This document shows positions 1 to 8,454 of a stretch of DNA of 64,000 bases, piece by piece. The position numbers were made by a program, and so were the translations under genes. Every line of letters starts with the position of its first letter. The first letter of the stretch is position 1. Origin of the DNA: Flavivirga aquatica (GTDB lineage Bacteria; Bacteroidota; Bacteroidia; Flavobacteriales; Flavobacteriaceae); contig NZ_MDJD01000014.1 of the NCBI RefSeq assembly GCF_001747085.1, forward strand, positions 124,001-188,000. The letters run 5' to 3'. The notes beneath the pieces are model-generated. The model was not told the DNA's origin, did no database searches, and saw only the letters and a program-made list of their open reading frames with translations.

Positions 1-182
1 TCTTGAATTGTATTGTTTAACATATGCCCCATATGCAGTACTCCTGTGACGTTTGGTGGTGGAATAACGATGGTATATGGTTCTCTATCGTCTGGTGTAG
101 AATGAAAATAATTGTTTTTCATCCAGTAGTCGTACCATTTGTTTTCTACCTGTTTTGCATCATATTTTGCTGGAATGCTCAT
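1..182 (-). CDS. valS: Valyl-tRNA synthetase, N-terminal fragment (gene runs off the left edge)
   Basis: This is the first 60 codons of valyl-tRNA synthetase, a cytoplasmic class I enzyme that charges tRNA-Val with valine. The minus-strand translation starts at the ATG at 182-180 ([20 protein letters not shown]). It contains the typical ValS stretch [14 protein letters not shown], in which HMGH is the class I HIGH signature that binds ATP. ValS is about 870-900 residues long, so most of the gene lies outside the window. The start is supported by the normal ValS opening and by a noncoding A+T-rich region directly upstream. Confidence 0.95.
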   Translation of the reverse strand, partial: MSIPAKYDAKQVENKWYDYWMKNNYFHSTPDDREPYTIVIPPPNVTGVLHMGHMLNNTIQ

Positions 183-492
183 ACTTTGGAATAGTTTTTG
201 AATAATGATTGCAAAAGTACTTATATTTCTTTTGCTGTGAAATGAGCATTACTAAAAATTTTTCTATAAATATGAGATATTTATTATGTGTATTTACTGA
301 AAAGTAATACATATGTATAGCCATGTTGTATATGTTAATATACAGGCAATACATCTATTATTTTTGTAGATTGTCGAAAAAGTAAGTATGTTTGACCCGA
401 ACTTAAGATTAAAAATCATGAAATATCCATTAAATTAACAAACAATAGACGGATGTTACATGCTAAACAATAGAACACTAAAAATAAACGCA
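183..492. other. Divergent intergenic region between valS and a DUF1573 gene
   Basis: This stretch is A+T-rich and has no credible gene. A -7-like box TATTTTTG at 359-366 could drive the rightward gene, but I see no TTG element at the expected distance. A promoter for valS should also lie here, but I cannot place it. Confidence 0.4.
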
Positions 493-918
493 ATGAAACA
501 ACTAATTACAATTTTATTCATCGGATTAATAAGTTTTTCTGTTAATGCTCAAAAAGCAGCAAAAATAGAATTTAAAGAAGATACCATTGATTATGGTACA
601 ATTGAAAAAGGAGCTAACGGTGTTAGGACTTTTGAATTTACAAACACAGGAGATGCTCCACTTATTATCTCTAAAGTATCTTCTAGTTGTGGGTGTACAA
701 TTCCTAAAAAACCAAAAGATCCTATTTTACCTGGAAAAACTGGAGAAATAGAAGTTAAATATGATACAAATAGAGTCAACCCAATAAGAAAAACAATTAC
801 TGTTATTTCTAATGCAACAAATACACCTACAGTAGCATTAAAAATTAAAGGTTTGGTTGTAGATCCTAGCAAAACCAATGTACTTGAGAAGAAGAGCAAG
901 AGTATTGTACAAAAATAA
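493..918 (+). CDS. Secreted DUF1573 domain protein
   Basis: This is a small exported protein of about 141 residues. An upstream in-frame ATG at 460 exists, but the ATG at 493 opens a clear signal peptide (MKQLITILFIGLISFSVNAQ), so I prefer it. The mature part has the DUF1573 pattern: a beta-rich, Ig/ASH-like domain with FEFTNTGDAPLIISKVSSSC followed by GCT and a closing KIKGLV strand. Such domains are very common in Bacteroidota and are thought to be periplasmic or surface proteins, but no biochemical role is established. It is monocistronic and ends at a strong shared terminator. The family call is firm and the function is unknown. Confidence 0.85.
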   Translation: MKQLITILFIGLISFSVNAQKAAKIEFKEDTIDYGTIEKGANGVRTFEFTNTGDAPLIISKVSSSCGCTIPKKPKDPILPGKTGEIEVKYDTNRVNPIRKTITVISNATNTPTVALKIKGLVVDPSKTNVLEKKSKSIVQK

Positions 919-940
919 ACTTCATTTTTAATAAATAATT

Positions 941-977
941 TAAATAAGGCTTAAACAACATGTTTAAGCCTTATTTA
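941..977. terminator. Bidirectional terminator between convergent genes
   Basis: A perfect 15-bp inverted repeat (AAATAAGGCTTAAAC, loop AACAT, then the complement) lies between the ends of the DUF1573 gene and the converging protease gene. The A/T-rich arms provide a T-run on both strands. Confidence 0.85.
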
Positions 978-978
978 A

Positions 979-2319
979 TTAAAATAATTTTTGCAATTGA
1001 AAGTAAAAAGTTGAAACAAGACCATTTCTATCTATCTTTAATTTCATCCTTTTGCCTGCATCGTCATAAAACATTTCTACTATTTCCTGTAACGAGTACT
1101 CATGTGCTTGCTTATTATTTATACTTAAAATAACATCTCCAATCTTTAACCCTGATTCTTCTGCAGGAGAACCTTCTCGCAATTCTACAATGGTATAAGC
1201 TGGTTTTAATGATATTTTATACTCAGGATCTATAATAATTTTAGTACTATTCTGAGTTCCATTATCCACTAATGGAATATCATTATTTCTTAGTCTATTT
1301 TTATCAATTTCTTTAACCAACCTGACACCATCATGTTCCAATTCAATACCACTTTTATTATAACTAAATTTTTCTTTAAAATGGTTATTTTTTTTCAATT
1401 TTAATATTGCTTTCTGATAATCAAAAATAATATTGAATCGTTTTAAAATATTCCCAGACAAACTCCCATTACGATCCTTTATTTTTTTTGCCAATAATAC
1501 TGATGTAGAATCGGGAAAAGCAACATTAGCATTTTTAAGTACAAAACTTTTTAAAGAAAATGTTTTAACTTTAGAACGTTTACCATAAACACTACCGCTT
1601 AGTCCATGACCAAGAAAATCATTAAAAAACTTATCTCCAGCTCTTATCCCTAAGGAATCATCTTCAAATAACCATAGTGCATCACTACCTCCTGAGTCTA
1701 TTAATAATTTAACAGGAATATTTTTCTTACCCAGATTAACCTCTGCATATATATAAGGTTTCCCATTATAAAACTCCAAATTAAACCGCTCACATTTTTT
1801 ACATTTTTTATATTTAAACTTCTTAGGAATAGTTAATTTCAAGTATTTACTTGAGTAATTTATTTCCACTATAAAATCTTTAAATATATCTAAACCAATA
1901 ATACCATGAACAGGAACTCCCAATTTAAGGCCAAAATTCAAGTTACTATTAAATACAGCATATAAATCTTGTTTTAACTTTACTGCTTCTCCTATTTTAA
2001 AAACATTATTTCTAGACCTCAAAGCTTCAACTGTTTCCCCATTACCTAAGCCTCTTAAATGAATCGTTTCTGTATCTCGTATTTTTAGTGTGTCTGAAAC
2101 ATTTAAAAAATTAAAAATAATAGGTTTACTTACTCCAGTATCTAATAAAAAAGATAAGTTAACACCATTTACTTCTACAGGTAGAACTATTAAATTGTTT
2201 ATTAACTTAAATTTTATTTTATCAGATTGTGTTTTATTTTGAATAACAAATTTACTTTGCGAAAATCCCAAAAAGCTAAAACAATAAAACAATACTATTA
2301 GGGCTAAAAACCTTTTCAT
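979..2319 (-). CDS. Retropepsin-like aspartyl protease with C-terminal PDZ domain
   Basis: This is an exported protein of 446 residues with a signal peptide ending near FLGFSQ. It has two aspartyl protease half-domains. The first carries LLDTG (about residues 58-62). The second carries LLIDSGGSDALW (about 204-215), where a Ser replaces the usual Thr after the Asp. A PDZ domain follows near the C-terminus (about 375-440: LREGSPAEESGLKIGDVILS). This architecture is frequent in Bacteroidota and suggests a periplasmic or cell-surface protease. Substrates are unknown. It is a single gene, convergent with the DUF1573 gene and sharing its terminator. Confidence 0.85.
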   Translation of the reverse strand: MKRFLALIVLFYCFSFLGFSQSKFVIQNKTQSDKIKFKLINNLIVLPVEVNGVNLSFLLDTGVSKPIIFNFLNVSDTLKIRDTETIHLRGLGNGETVEALRSRNNVFKIGEAVKLKQDLYAVFNSNLNFGLKLGVPVHGIIGLDIFKDFIVEINYSSKYLKLTIPKKFKYKKCKKCERFNLEFYNGKPYIYAEVNLGKKNIPVKLLIDSGGSDALWLFEDDSLGIRAGDKFFNDFLGHGLSGSVYGKRSKVKTFSLKSFVLKNANVAFPDSTSVLLAKKIKDRNGSLSGNILKRFNIIFDYQKAILKLKKNNHFKEKFSYNKSGIELEHDGVRLVKEIDKNRLRNNDIPLVDNGTQNSTKIIIDPEYKISLKPAYTIVELREGSPAEESGLKIGDVILSINNKQAHEYSLQEIVEMFYDDAGKRMKLKIDRNGLVSTFYFQLQKLF

Positions 2320-2444
2320 TCAGGGAATATTAATAGTTTCATAAATTCAATTTACAACTCTTTATATTAGAATAATTATATTATAGTCATTTTTTAAAAA
2401 ACTTTAAGATAATTTCCTCAACTTTGTACCTTAATTTTTTGTAA

Positions 2445-3635
2445 ATGCCAACAATATCAAATAAAGGGCACTCGATGCCTGAATCGCCTATACGTAAATT
2501 AGTCCCACATGCAGAAAAAGCTATAAAAAACGGAAAACATATTTACCACTTAAATATTGGTCAGCCCGATATTAAAACTCCTGAGATTGCTTTACAAGCT
2601 GTTAAAGATAATGACATAGACATTCTTGCTTATTCTAATTCCAAAGGTGAAGAATCTTATAGAAAAAAATTAGTAAGCTACTATCATAAAAATGACATTA
2701 ATATTTCTATTGATGATATTATTGTAACAACTGGAGCTAGTGAAGCTTTATATTTTCTTTTTAGTAGCATCATGGATCCTAACGATGAAGTTATAATTTG
2801 TGAACCCTTTTATGCTAATTACATCGCTTTTTCAATAGCATCTGGTGTAAATGTTGTTCCTGCTATTTCTAAAATAGAAGATAATTTTTCATTACCTAGC
2901 ATTGAAGCTTTTGAAAAACTTATCACTAAAAAAACAAAGGCTATTTTAATTTGTAATCCAGGTAACCCAACAGGTTATTTATATTCGAAAGAAGAAATAC
3001 AAAATCTTGCTGTCATTGCTAAAACTCACGATCTATTTTTAATAGCTGATGAAGTATATAGAGAATTTGTATATGATGGAAATACTCATTATTCTATTTT
3101 GCATGAAAAAGGATTGGACGAACATACTATCATGATTGATTCTGTCTCTAAACGTTATAGTATGTGTGGAGCTAGAATAGGTTGTTTAATTTCCAAAAAC
3201 AAAACGATTATGCAAACCGTACTTAAATTTGCTCAAGCAAGATTAAGCCCTCCTTCATACGCACAAATTGCCTGTGAAGCTGCTTTAGATACCCCACAAA
3301 GCTATTTTGACGATGTTGCTGCAGAATATGTTGACCGTAGAAATACTTTAGTTGAAGAATTACAAAAAATTGATAATATTAAAGTAGCCATGCCTAAAGG
3401 TGCCTTTTATTGCATGGTAGAATTACCAATTAAAAACTCTGATAATTTTGCTAAGTGGCTATTAGAAGATTTTGATGTTAATGGTGAAACTATTATGGTT
3501 GCTCCTGCTGCTGGTTTTTACTCAACACCAAGTATTGGTTTAAACCAAATAAGAATTGCTTATGTTCTTAAAAAAGAAAGTTTAATAAAAGCTGTCGGTA
3601 TTTTAAAAGAAGCTCTAAAAGTTTATAAAGACTAA
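2445..3635 (+). CDS. PLP-dependent class I/II aminotransferase
   Basis: This is a cytoplasmic aminotransferase of 396 residues, fold type I. The PLP lysine is K236 in DSVSKRYSMCGARIG. The cofactor Asp lies in the LIADEVYREF stretch, and NPGNPTGYLYS is the conserved Asn/Pro motif of aspartate-type aminotransferases. The substrate cannot be fixed from sequence; aspartate, aromatic amino acids or alanine are possible. The next gene, murB, starts 3 bp after the stop, so the two are probably co-transcribed. The ATG start gives a full-length family member. Confidence 0.88.
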   Translation: MPTISNKGHSMPESPIRKLVPHAEKAIKNGKHIYHLNIGQPDIKTPEIALQAVKDNDIDILAYSNSKGEESYRKKLVSYYHKNDINISIDDIIVTTGASEALYFLFSSIMDPNDEVIICEPFYANYIAFSIASGVNVVPAISKIEDNFSLPSIEAFEKLITKKTKAILICNPGNPTGYLYSKEEIQNLAVIAKTHDLFLIADEVYREFVYDGNTHYSILHEKGLDEHTIMIDSVSKRYSMCGARIGCLISKNKTIMQTVLKFAQARLSPPSYAQIACEAALDTPQSYFDDVAAEYVDRRNTLVEELQKIDNIKVAMPKGAFYCMVELPIKNSDNFAKWLLEDFDVNGETIMVAPAAGFYSTPSIGLNQIRIAYVLKKESLIKAVGILKEALKVYKD

Positions 3636-3638
3636 CTA

Positions 3639-4652
3639 GTGCAAATAAAAGATAATATATCCTTAAAACCATATAATACTTTTGGTATAGATGTTAAAGC
3701 AAAACATTTTGTTTCTGTTTCTAACATTGAAGACTTAAAGCCAATTGTATTATTACAAAAATACGCTAACAAACTTATTTTAGGAGGCGGCAGTAATATG
3801 CTGCTTACTAAAGATTTTGACGGGCTCGTTATTCATATAAATTTAAAAGGCATCGAAATTGTTTCAGAAAATAAAGACACAGTAATTGTAAAAGCTAATG
3901 CTGGTGAAAACTGGCATGAGTTTGTACTTTGGTGTATTGATAATGATTATGGAGGTATTGAAAACCTATCTTTAATACCTGGCAATATAGGAACTGCTCC
4001 AATTCAAAACATAGGAGCCTATGGTATTGAACTTAAAGATATTTTCGAATCTTGTACTGCTATTTCTTTAGAAACAAATGAGCTTAGTATATTTTCAAAA
4101 ACGGATTGTAATTTTGGGTATAGAAATTCTATTTTTAAACAACACGCTAAGGGGAAGTTTATAATAACCAGTGTTAATTTTAAACTCACCAAACGCAATC
4201 ATAAATTAAGTATAAATTATGGTAGTATTGCTTCTCAACTTGAATCTATGCAAATCACTAATCCTAGTATTAAAGACGTTTCGAAAGCAGTTATAGCAAT
4301 AAGAGAAAGCAAATTACCTAATCCTAAAGACATTGGTAATAGTGGGAGCTTTTTTAAAAACCCTATTATACCTAAAAATCATTTCGATAAGCTAATTAAA
4401 AATTTTAAAGACCTACCAAGTTATCCTATTTCTGACAAAGAAGTTAAAATTCCTGCTGGTTGGCTTATTGAAAAATCTGGATTTAAAGGCAAACAATTTG
4501 GCAACTATGGTGTACATAAAAACCAAGCCTTAGTACTTGTTAATTATGGAAATGCTATGGGTTCTGATATTTTAAATCTCTCTAAATTAATTCAGAAAAC
4601 AATAAAACGTCTTTTCGATATTTCTATTGAAGCTGAAGTTAATATCTTGTAA
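3639..4652 (+). CDS. murB: UDP-N-acetylenolpyruvoylglucosamine reductase
   Basis: MurB is the cytoplasmic FAD enzyme that reduces UDP-GlcNAc-enolpyruvate to UDP-MurNAc in peptidoglycan synthesis. The 337-residue protein has the FAD-binding stretch ILGGGSNMLL near residue 50, the LSLIPGNIGTAPIQNIGAYG motif, and the SGSFFKNP segment with the catalytic serine. Length and motifs fit type I MurB. It starts with GTG only 3 bp after the aminotransferase stop; no closer ATG gives a full N-terminus (NTFGIDV is conserved). This suggests translational coupling. Confidence 0.93.
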   Translation: MQIKDNISLKPYNTFGIDVKAKHFVSVSNIEDLKPIVLLQKYANKLILGGGSNMLLTKDFDGLVIHINLKGIEIVSENKDTVIVKANAGENWHEFVLWCIDNDYGGIENLSLIPGNIGTAPIQNIGAYGIELKDIFESCTAISLETNELSIFSKTDCNFGYRNSIFKQHAKGKFIITSVNFKLTKRNHKLSINYGSIASQLESMQITNPSIKDVSKAVIAIRESKLPNPKDIGNSGSFFKNPIIPKNHFDKLIKNFKDLPSYPISDKEVKIPAGWLIEKSGFKGKQFGNYGVHKNQALVLVNYGNAMGSDILNLSKLIQKTIKRLFDISIEAEVNIL

Positions 4653-4675
4653 TTTAAAAGAAATTTATACCTTTG
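4647..4675 (+). promoter_or_regulatory. Bacteroidota-type promoter for the ECF sigma gene
   Basis: TTG at 4647-4649 and TACCTTTG at 4668-4675 match the Bacteroidota -33/-7 pattern with an 18-bp spacer. The predicted transcript start is about 40 bases before the sigma factor start codon. The -33 element overlaps the end of murB. Confidence 0.6.
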
Positions 4676-4718
4676 GCCATTAAAAAATTTATTTAATTTT
4701 ACATTAAACCAATTCAAC

Positions 4719-5249
4719 TTGATTTCAGCTATAGAAAAAGAAATAGTTAAGTTATTACAAAATAGCAATAAAAAAGCTATTAATTTACTCTATGAGAACT
4801 ATGCTGATTCATTATATGGCATCATTAAAAAAATAATTACAGATGATGATACAGCCCAAGATGTCCTTCAAGAAAGTTTTGTGAAAATCTGGAGGTACTC
4901 AAAAAAATACGACCCCAATAAAGCCAAATTATTTACTTGGTTATATAGAATTGCTTATAATACAGCAATTGATAAAGTTAGATCTCAAAAAAATAAAAGC
5001 GGTAAAGAAGTCCAAATAGAAACATCTTCCGTATATAAAATAACATCCAATACATTAAATCAGGATGTCATAGACATAAAAAAACACCTGAGTAGTATAG
5101 ATGAAAAATACCAAATAGTAATTAACGCCCTATTTTTTGAGGGCATGACCCAACAAGAAGCTAGTGATGAATTAGATATTCCACTAGGAACTATAAAATC
5201 GAGATTAAAAATTGGATTGCGTGAATTGAAAAAAATTTACAATCCCTAA
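4719..5249 (+). CDS. ECF-type RNA polymerase sigma factor
   Basis: This 176-residue sigma-70 family protein has region 2 (about 20-85: LYGIIKKIITDDDTAQDVLQ, then the WLYRIAYNTAIDKVR recognition helix) and region 4 (about 115-170, with GMTQQEASDELDIPLGTIKS as the -35 binding helix-turn-helix). It lacks regions 1 and 3, as ECF sigmas do. The start is TTG, chosen because it sits just before the conserved region and no ATG is better placed. The anti-sigma gene follows 16 bp downstream, so the pair is likely one operon with membrane-controlled activity. The signal is unknown. Confidence 0.88.
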   Translation: MISAIEKEIVKLLQNSNKKAINLLYENYADSLYGIIKKIITDDDTAQDVLQESFVKIWRYSKKYDPNKAKLFTWLYRIAYNTAIDKVRSQKNKSGKEVQIETSSVYKITSNTLNQDVIDIKKHLSSIDEKYQIVINALFFEGMTQQEASDELDIPLGTIKSRLKIGLRELKKIYNP

Positions 5250-5265
5250 ACTAAACAATAAAGTC

Positions 5266-6054
5266 ATGAATGAGAAAATAAATACTTTTTTAAATTCTGG
5301 CCTATTAGAAAAATATCTATTAGGTGAGACTAATTCTGCTGAAACAGAAAAGGTTGAATCTTATATTTCAAAATATCCAGAAGTACATAATACATATAAT
5401 ACATTACAGTTTAACCTAGAAGTAGTCGCTAAAAGTAATGCTATTGAAGCTCCTAAAATTATCTTAGATAACATTTTAGATGAGCTTGATGAAAAATCTG
5501 TTGTTAACTTAAATGCTAAAGCTAAGTACAGATCGTGGTTTAAATATACAGCAGCAGCAAGTGTAGCTGCTTTGGTTTTTGCAGGAACTTCATATTTATT
5601 CTACAGCCAGAATAAGAAGCTTTCTCAAGAAAACCAAGTAGTAGTTGATGAGCTTTTCGATTTACGCAGTGATATTGAGAAAAACAATCAAATGCTTGAT
5701 GATGTTATGCGCCAACTTTTAAAGCTTAACAATCCTGAAACTGAAAAGTATATTATTAAAGGAAATGAAAGAGCTAAAGATTTAAAAACTGTTGCTTACA
5801 TAAACCCTAAAGAGAAAACATCTATGATTGATGTGGTATCTTTACCTCAATTACCAGAAGAACAATGCTACCAAATATGGGCAGAATTACAAGGTAAAAT
5901 GGTAAATTTAGGGATTTTAAACGAATCAGACAGACAACTTAAAACGATTCCTTATACAGAAAATGCTCTTGCTTTAAGTATTACTATAGAGCCTAAAGGA
6001 GGTAACGAAATAGCCTCTATTGAAAACTCTGTAGCGCAAATAGACTTACAATAA
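5266..6054 (+). CDS. Membrane anti-sigma factor (RskA/anti-sigma-K type)
   Basis: This is the partner of the upstream ECF sigma factor. The 262-residue protein has a cytoplasmic N-terminal zinc-less anti-sigma domain (LLEKYLLGETNSAETEKVES), one membrane segment at about 94-113 (YTAAASVAALVFAGTSYLFY), a coiled-coil stretch at about 115-150, and a periplasmic anti-sigma-K domain (EQCYQIWAELQGKMVNLGIL near 205-225). It should hold the sigma factor at the membrane until a signal releases it. A strong terminator follows. The family call is firm, and the sigma pairing is inferred from adjacency. Confidence 0.87.
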   Translation: MNEKINTFLNSGLLEKYLLGETNSAETEKVESYISKYPEVHNTYNTLQFNLEVVAKSNAIEAPKIILDNILDELDEKSVVNLNAKAKYRSWFKYTAAASVAALVFAGTSYLFYSQNKKLSQENQVVVDELFDLRSDIEKNNQMLDDVMRQLLKLNNPETEKYIIKGNERAKDLKTVAYINPKEKTSMIDVVSLPQLPEEQCYQIWAELQGKMVNLGILNESDRQLKTIPYTENALALSITIEPKGGNEIASIENSVAQIDLQ

Positions 6055-6071
6055 GAGGATTAATAGCAATG

Positions 6072-6111
6072 AAAAGCCCTGTTTACTTTAAAAGTAAACA
6101 GGGCTTTTTTT
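6072..6111 (+). terminator. Rho-independent terminator of the sigma/anti-sigma operon
   Basis: AAAAGCCCTGTTTACTTT pairs with its complement across a short A loop and is followed by a T-run. It lies about 20 bases after the anti-sigma stop codon. Confidence 0.88.
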
Positions 6112-6128
6112 ATATAATCAATATTTTA

Positions 6129-6576
6129 TTATTCTTCATCAAAAAAGGTTTTATGCATAATCCCAGCAATAATAGCTCCAGCAATAGGTGCTAACCAAAG
6201 CATCTGGAGACAAGCTACCATATCCATTAGATGCAAACCCTCCAATAGAAACAAAATCAGATTTATTAGATACTATTAAGTATAATATACCAGCTGCCGT
6301 AATAGCTCCTATTAATTGTGCTAGCACATAGCCTAGTAAATTTTTAGCATCAAACTTACCTCCTGCCCACAAACCAAGTGAAACTGCTGGGTTAAAATGC
6401 CCTCAAGAAATATGACCAACAGCATAAGCCATAGTCAATACTGTAAGTCCAAATGCAAGCGATACACCTACAAAGCCAATTCCTAAATCTGGGTAACCTG
6501 CTGCAAAAACAGCACTTCCACAGCCTCCTAAAACAAGCCAAAAAGTTCCAAAAAACTCTGCAAATAATTTTTTCAT
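6129..6576 (-). pseudogene. aqpZ: Decayed aquaporin Z-like channel gene
   Basis: The minus strand from the ATG at 6576 reads as the start of an MIP-family water channel ([20 protein letters not shown]). It reaches the first NPA loop as GHIS[14 protein letters not shown], where TGA stands in place of a glycine codon. Translation remains homologous through [12 protein letters not shown] and [12 protein letters not shown]. It then jumps, out of frame, to [19 protein letters not shown] near the natural C-terminus. The second NPA half, about 80 residues, is deleted. With one nonsense change, one deletion with frameshift and no second pore loop, it cannot make a working channel. A selenocysteine reading is unlikely because the gene is also deleted. 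Confidence 0.9.
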
Positions 6577-6911
6577 AATAAACGGTTTAATAGTTAGATT
6601 ATTAATTTACAAATAATTATACAATTTAGACACTAAAAAATAGCTAGGTCACATCTGTAATCTATAACCTTTATTCAATCTTGTCCTAAATAAATTTAGT
6701 TAAAATTTCAATAGAGAACTCCTTGTACATATTGATTTGTAGGGGTTTGTTTTTTTTTAGAAACAGATTGTCAAACCATTTATAATAGGTCAACTTTCAT
6801 GAAAAGGTTAAGTTTTATGTTTTGCAATACAAATATCTACACCACTTTTTATTTTGCAAAAAAAAATTTAAACCCTTCAAAAGTTCTAATACAGAATACA
6901 AGTTAAAACAT

Positions 6912-6919
6912 TATCTTTG
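6912..6919 (+). promoter_or_regulatory. -7 promoter box upstream of the structured leader
   Basis: TATCTTTG matches TAnnTTTG. No clear TTG lies at the usual upstream distance. If used, transcription would begin near 6925 and give a leader of about 205 bases before the small gene at 7132. Confidence 0.45.
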
Positions 6920-6969
6920 CGAAAAATAAATAAAAAATTTCTTGAAACTGCCTATCCTTAAGACAGGGC

Positions 6970-7112
6970 ATGAAGGAATTCTATTCCCTCTTTCATTTTG
7001 GTCTTAGAACCAAAACTGAAATTTTGTATTTTACCTTACCCAGAACTGCAAAAAAAAATAGTTCTGACCTCTCCGAAGGAGAGGTGAATAGGAAACCCCG
7101 ACCAAAAGGTCG
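6970..7112 (+). ncRNA. Multi-hairpin leader RNA candidate
   Basis: Five consecutive hairpins can be drawn between the putative promoter and the small gene at 7132: 6970-6996 (ATGAAGGAAT arm), 6996-7015 (TTTTGGT/ACCAAAA), 7042-7065 (AGAACT/AGTTCT), 7067-7085 (ACCTCTCC-GAA-GGAGAGGT, perfect) and 7099-7112 (CGACC-AAAA-GGTCG, perfect). CCTAT near 6949 can also pair with ATAGG near 7088. The base composition is less A+T-rich than the flanks. None of these hairpins is followed by a T-run like that of a terminator. I do not recognise a known riboswitch class, so cis-regulatory RNA is an inference from structure and position. Confidence 0.45.
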
Positions 7113-7131
7113 AAGAATTATTTTAAATTAA

Positions 7132-7335
7132 ATGAAACTTCTTTTAATAACAATCGCTTTATTAGGAATAGGAATTGCAGGAATTGCTATTAAAATTTGG
7201 GCGAAAAAAGACGGAAAATTTGCCGGTACTTGTGCAAGTCAAAATCCAATGCTTAATAAAGATGGAGATGCTTGTGGTTTTTGCGGAAAAACTCCTGATC
7301 AATTTAGTGACTGTAACGAACCTCAACATTCGTAA
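7132..7335 (+). CDS. Small membrane-anchored Cys-rich protein, unknown function
   Basis: This 67-residue protein has one N-terminal hydrophobic segment (residues 1-22, MKLLLITIALLGIGIAGIAI). A short polar tail holds four cysteines (FAGTCASQNPMLNKDGDACG, then FCGKTPDQFSDC). It could be a signal anchor with the tail outside, where paired cysteines might bind a metal or form disulfides. Similar short 'membrane or secreted' proteins are common in Flavobacteriaceae, but I know of no function. It follows the structured leader and precedes a glycosyltransferase by 6 bp, so it is probably the first gene of a GT2/sigma/Nramp operon. Confidence 0.75.
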   Translation: MKLLLITIALLGIGIAGIAIKIWAKKDGKFAGTCASQNPMLNKDGDACGFCGKTPDQFSDCNEPQHS

Positions 7336-7341
7336 TAGTTT

Positions 7342-8454
7342 ATGGTGTTACTTGATATTATTTTCTACGCATTTGTTGCTGTAGTTTTTATTCAAGCTGT
7401 TTTTTATATTTTTTTCTTTGGAAGATTTGCTTTTCTTAAGGCAAAAAAAGTATCTTCTAAAAATATCCCTATTTCAGTTATTATTTGTGCAAAAAATGAA
7501 GCTAAAAATCTAAAAGCTTTCATCCCTTCAATTATTTCGCAAGACTATTCAGATTTTGAAATTGTTTTAATCAATGATGCTTCAAATGATAATACTCTTG
7601 AGGTTATTAAAGATTTTGAGAAGCAAAATAGTAATATTAAAGTTGTTGATGTAAAAAACACCGAAGCATTTTGGGGCAATAAAAAATACGCCTTAACTTT
7701 AGGCATAAAAGCTTCTAAAAATGAGTTTCTTTTATTTACAGATGCAGATTGCAAACCACTTTCTAAACACTGGATTAAAGAAATGAGCTCACATTTCAAT
7801 AATAAAAAATCAATTGTTTTAGGTTACGGCAGCTATTCAAAAATTAAAAATTCATTTATAAATAAGTTAGTTCGTTTCGAAACACTAATAACTGCTGTAA
7901 ATTATTTTTCATTTGCAAAACTAGGCATACCTTATATGGGAGTTGGACGAAATTTAGCCTATACAAAAAAAGAGTTTTTTAATGCCAATGGTTTTATAAA
8001 TCATATTAAAGTTAGATCTGGCGATGATGACTTATTTATAAATCAAGTAGCAAATCGTAAAAATACAGCCATTTGTTTTTCAAAACAAAGCTTTACCGAT
8101 TCAATTCCTAAAACAAGTTTTAAAAATTGGTTTAGACAAAAAAGAAGACATGTCTCAACAGCATCTCACTATAAATTAAAACATAAAATATTATTAACTT
8201 TAATATATAGTTCGCAACTATTATTTTGGCTTTTAATAATCCCCCTATTTACATTTATGTATAATTGGCAGATAACATCGGGTCTAATTCTATTTAGATT
8301 TATCTTACAATACATTATTTTAGGAAAATCATCAAAAAAATTGGATGAGACCGACCTTTTATTTTTTCTTCCTTTATTAGAAATCTTTCTAATTATAATA
8401 CAATTAACTATATTTATAAATAATCTTATATCAAAACCCAATCATTGGAAATAG
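7342..8454 (+). CDS. Membrane-associated family 2 glycosyltransferase
   Basis: This 370-residue GT2 protein is probably at the inner membrane. It has an N-terminal membrane segment (about 1-28), the GT-A nucleotide-sugar region (ISVIICAKNEAKNLKAFIPS, then VLINDASNDNT), a DADC motif (FTDADCKPLS) equivalent to DxD, the acceptor-site SGDDDLF, and the RQKRRHVSTA segment matching the QxxRW region. Two or three C-terminal membrane segments follow. The sugar and product are unknown. Its 3' end overlaps the next gene, an ECF sigma factor, by 10 bp, so the genes are probably transcribed together. Confidence 0.85.
   Translation: MVLLDIIFYAFVAVVFIQAVFYIFFFGRFAFLKAKKVSSKNIPISVIICAKNEAKNLKAFIPSIISQDYSDFEIVLINDASNDNTLEVIKDFEKQNSNIKVVDVKNTEAFWGNKKYALTLGIKASKNEFLLFTDADCKPLSKHWIKEMSSHFNNKKSIVLGYGSYSKIKNSFINKLVRFETLITAVNYFSFAKLGIPYMGVGRNLAYTKKEFFNANGFINHIKVRSGDDDLFINQVANRKNTAICFSKQSFTDSIPKTSFKNWFRQKRRHVSTASHYKLKHKILLTLIYSSQLLFWLLIIPLFTFMYNWQITSGLILFRFILQYIILGKSSKKLDETDLLFFLPLLEIFLIIIQLTIFINNLISKPNHWK

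Noticed and set aside
160-354. Open frame of 64 codons on the minus strand overlapping the valS start
   Set aside because: It overlaps the clear valS N-terminus in another frame, is A+T-driven and has no recognisable motif.
591-899. Open frame of 102 codons on the minus strand inside the DUF1573 gene
   Set aside because: It is a shadow of the DUF1573 coding strand, which has a signal peptide and a family match.
6398-6412. TGA within the aquaporin gene as a possible selenocysteine codon
   Set aside because: The gene also carries a deletion and frameshift downstream, the position is a Gly in the family, and no SECIS-like signal was seen. A nonsense mutation is simpler.
7175-7384. 69-codon frame overlapping the small Cys-rich gene in another frame
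   Set aside because: The other frame has a membrane segment and patterned cysteines and fits the operon spacing; this frame has neither.
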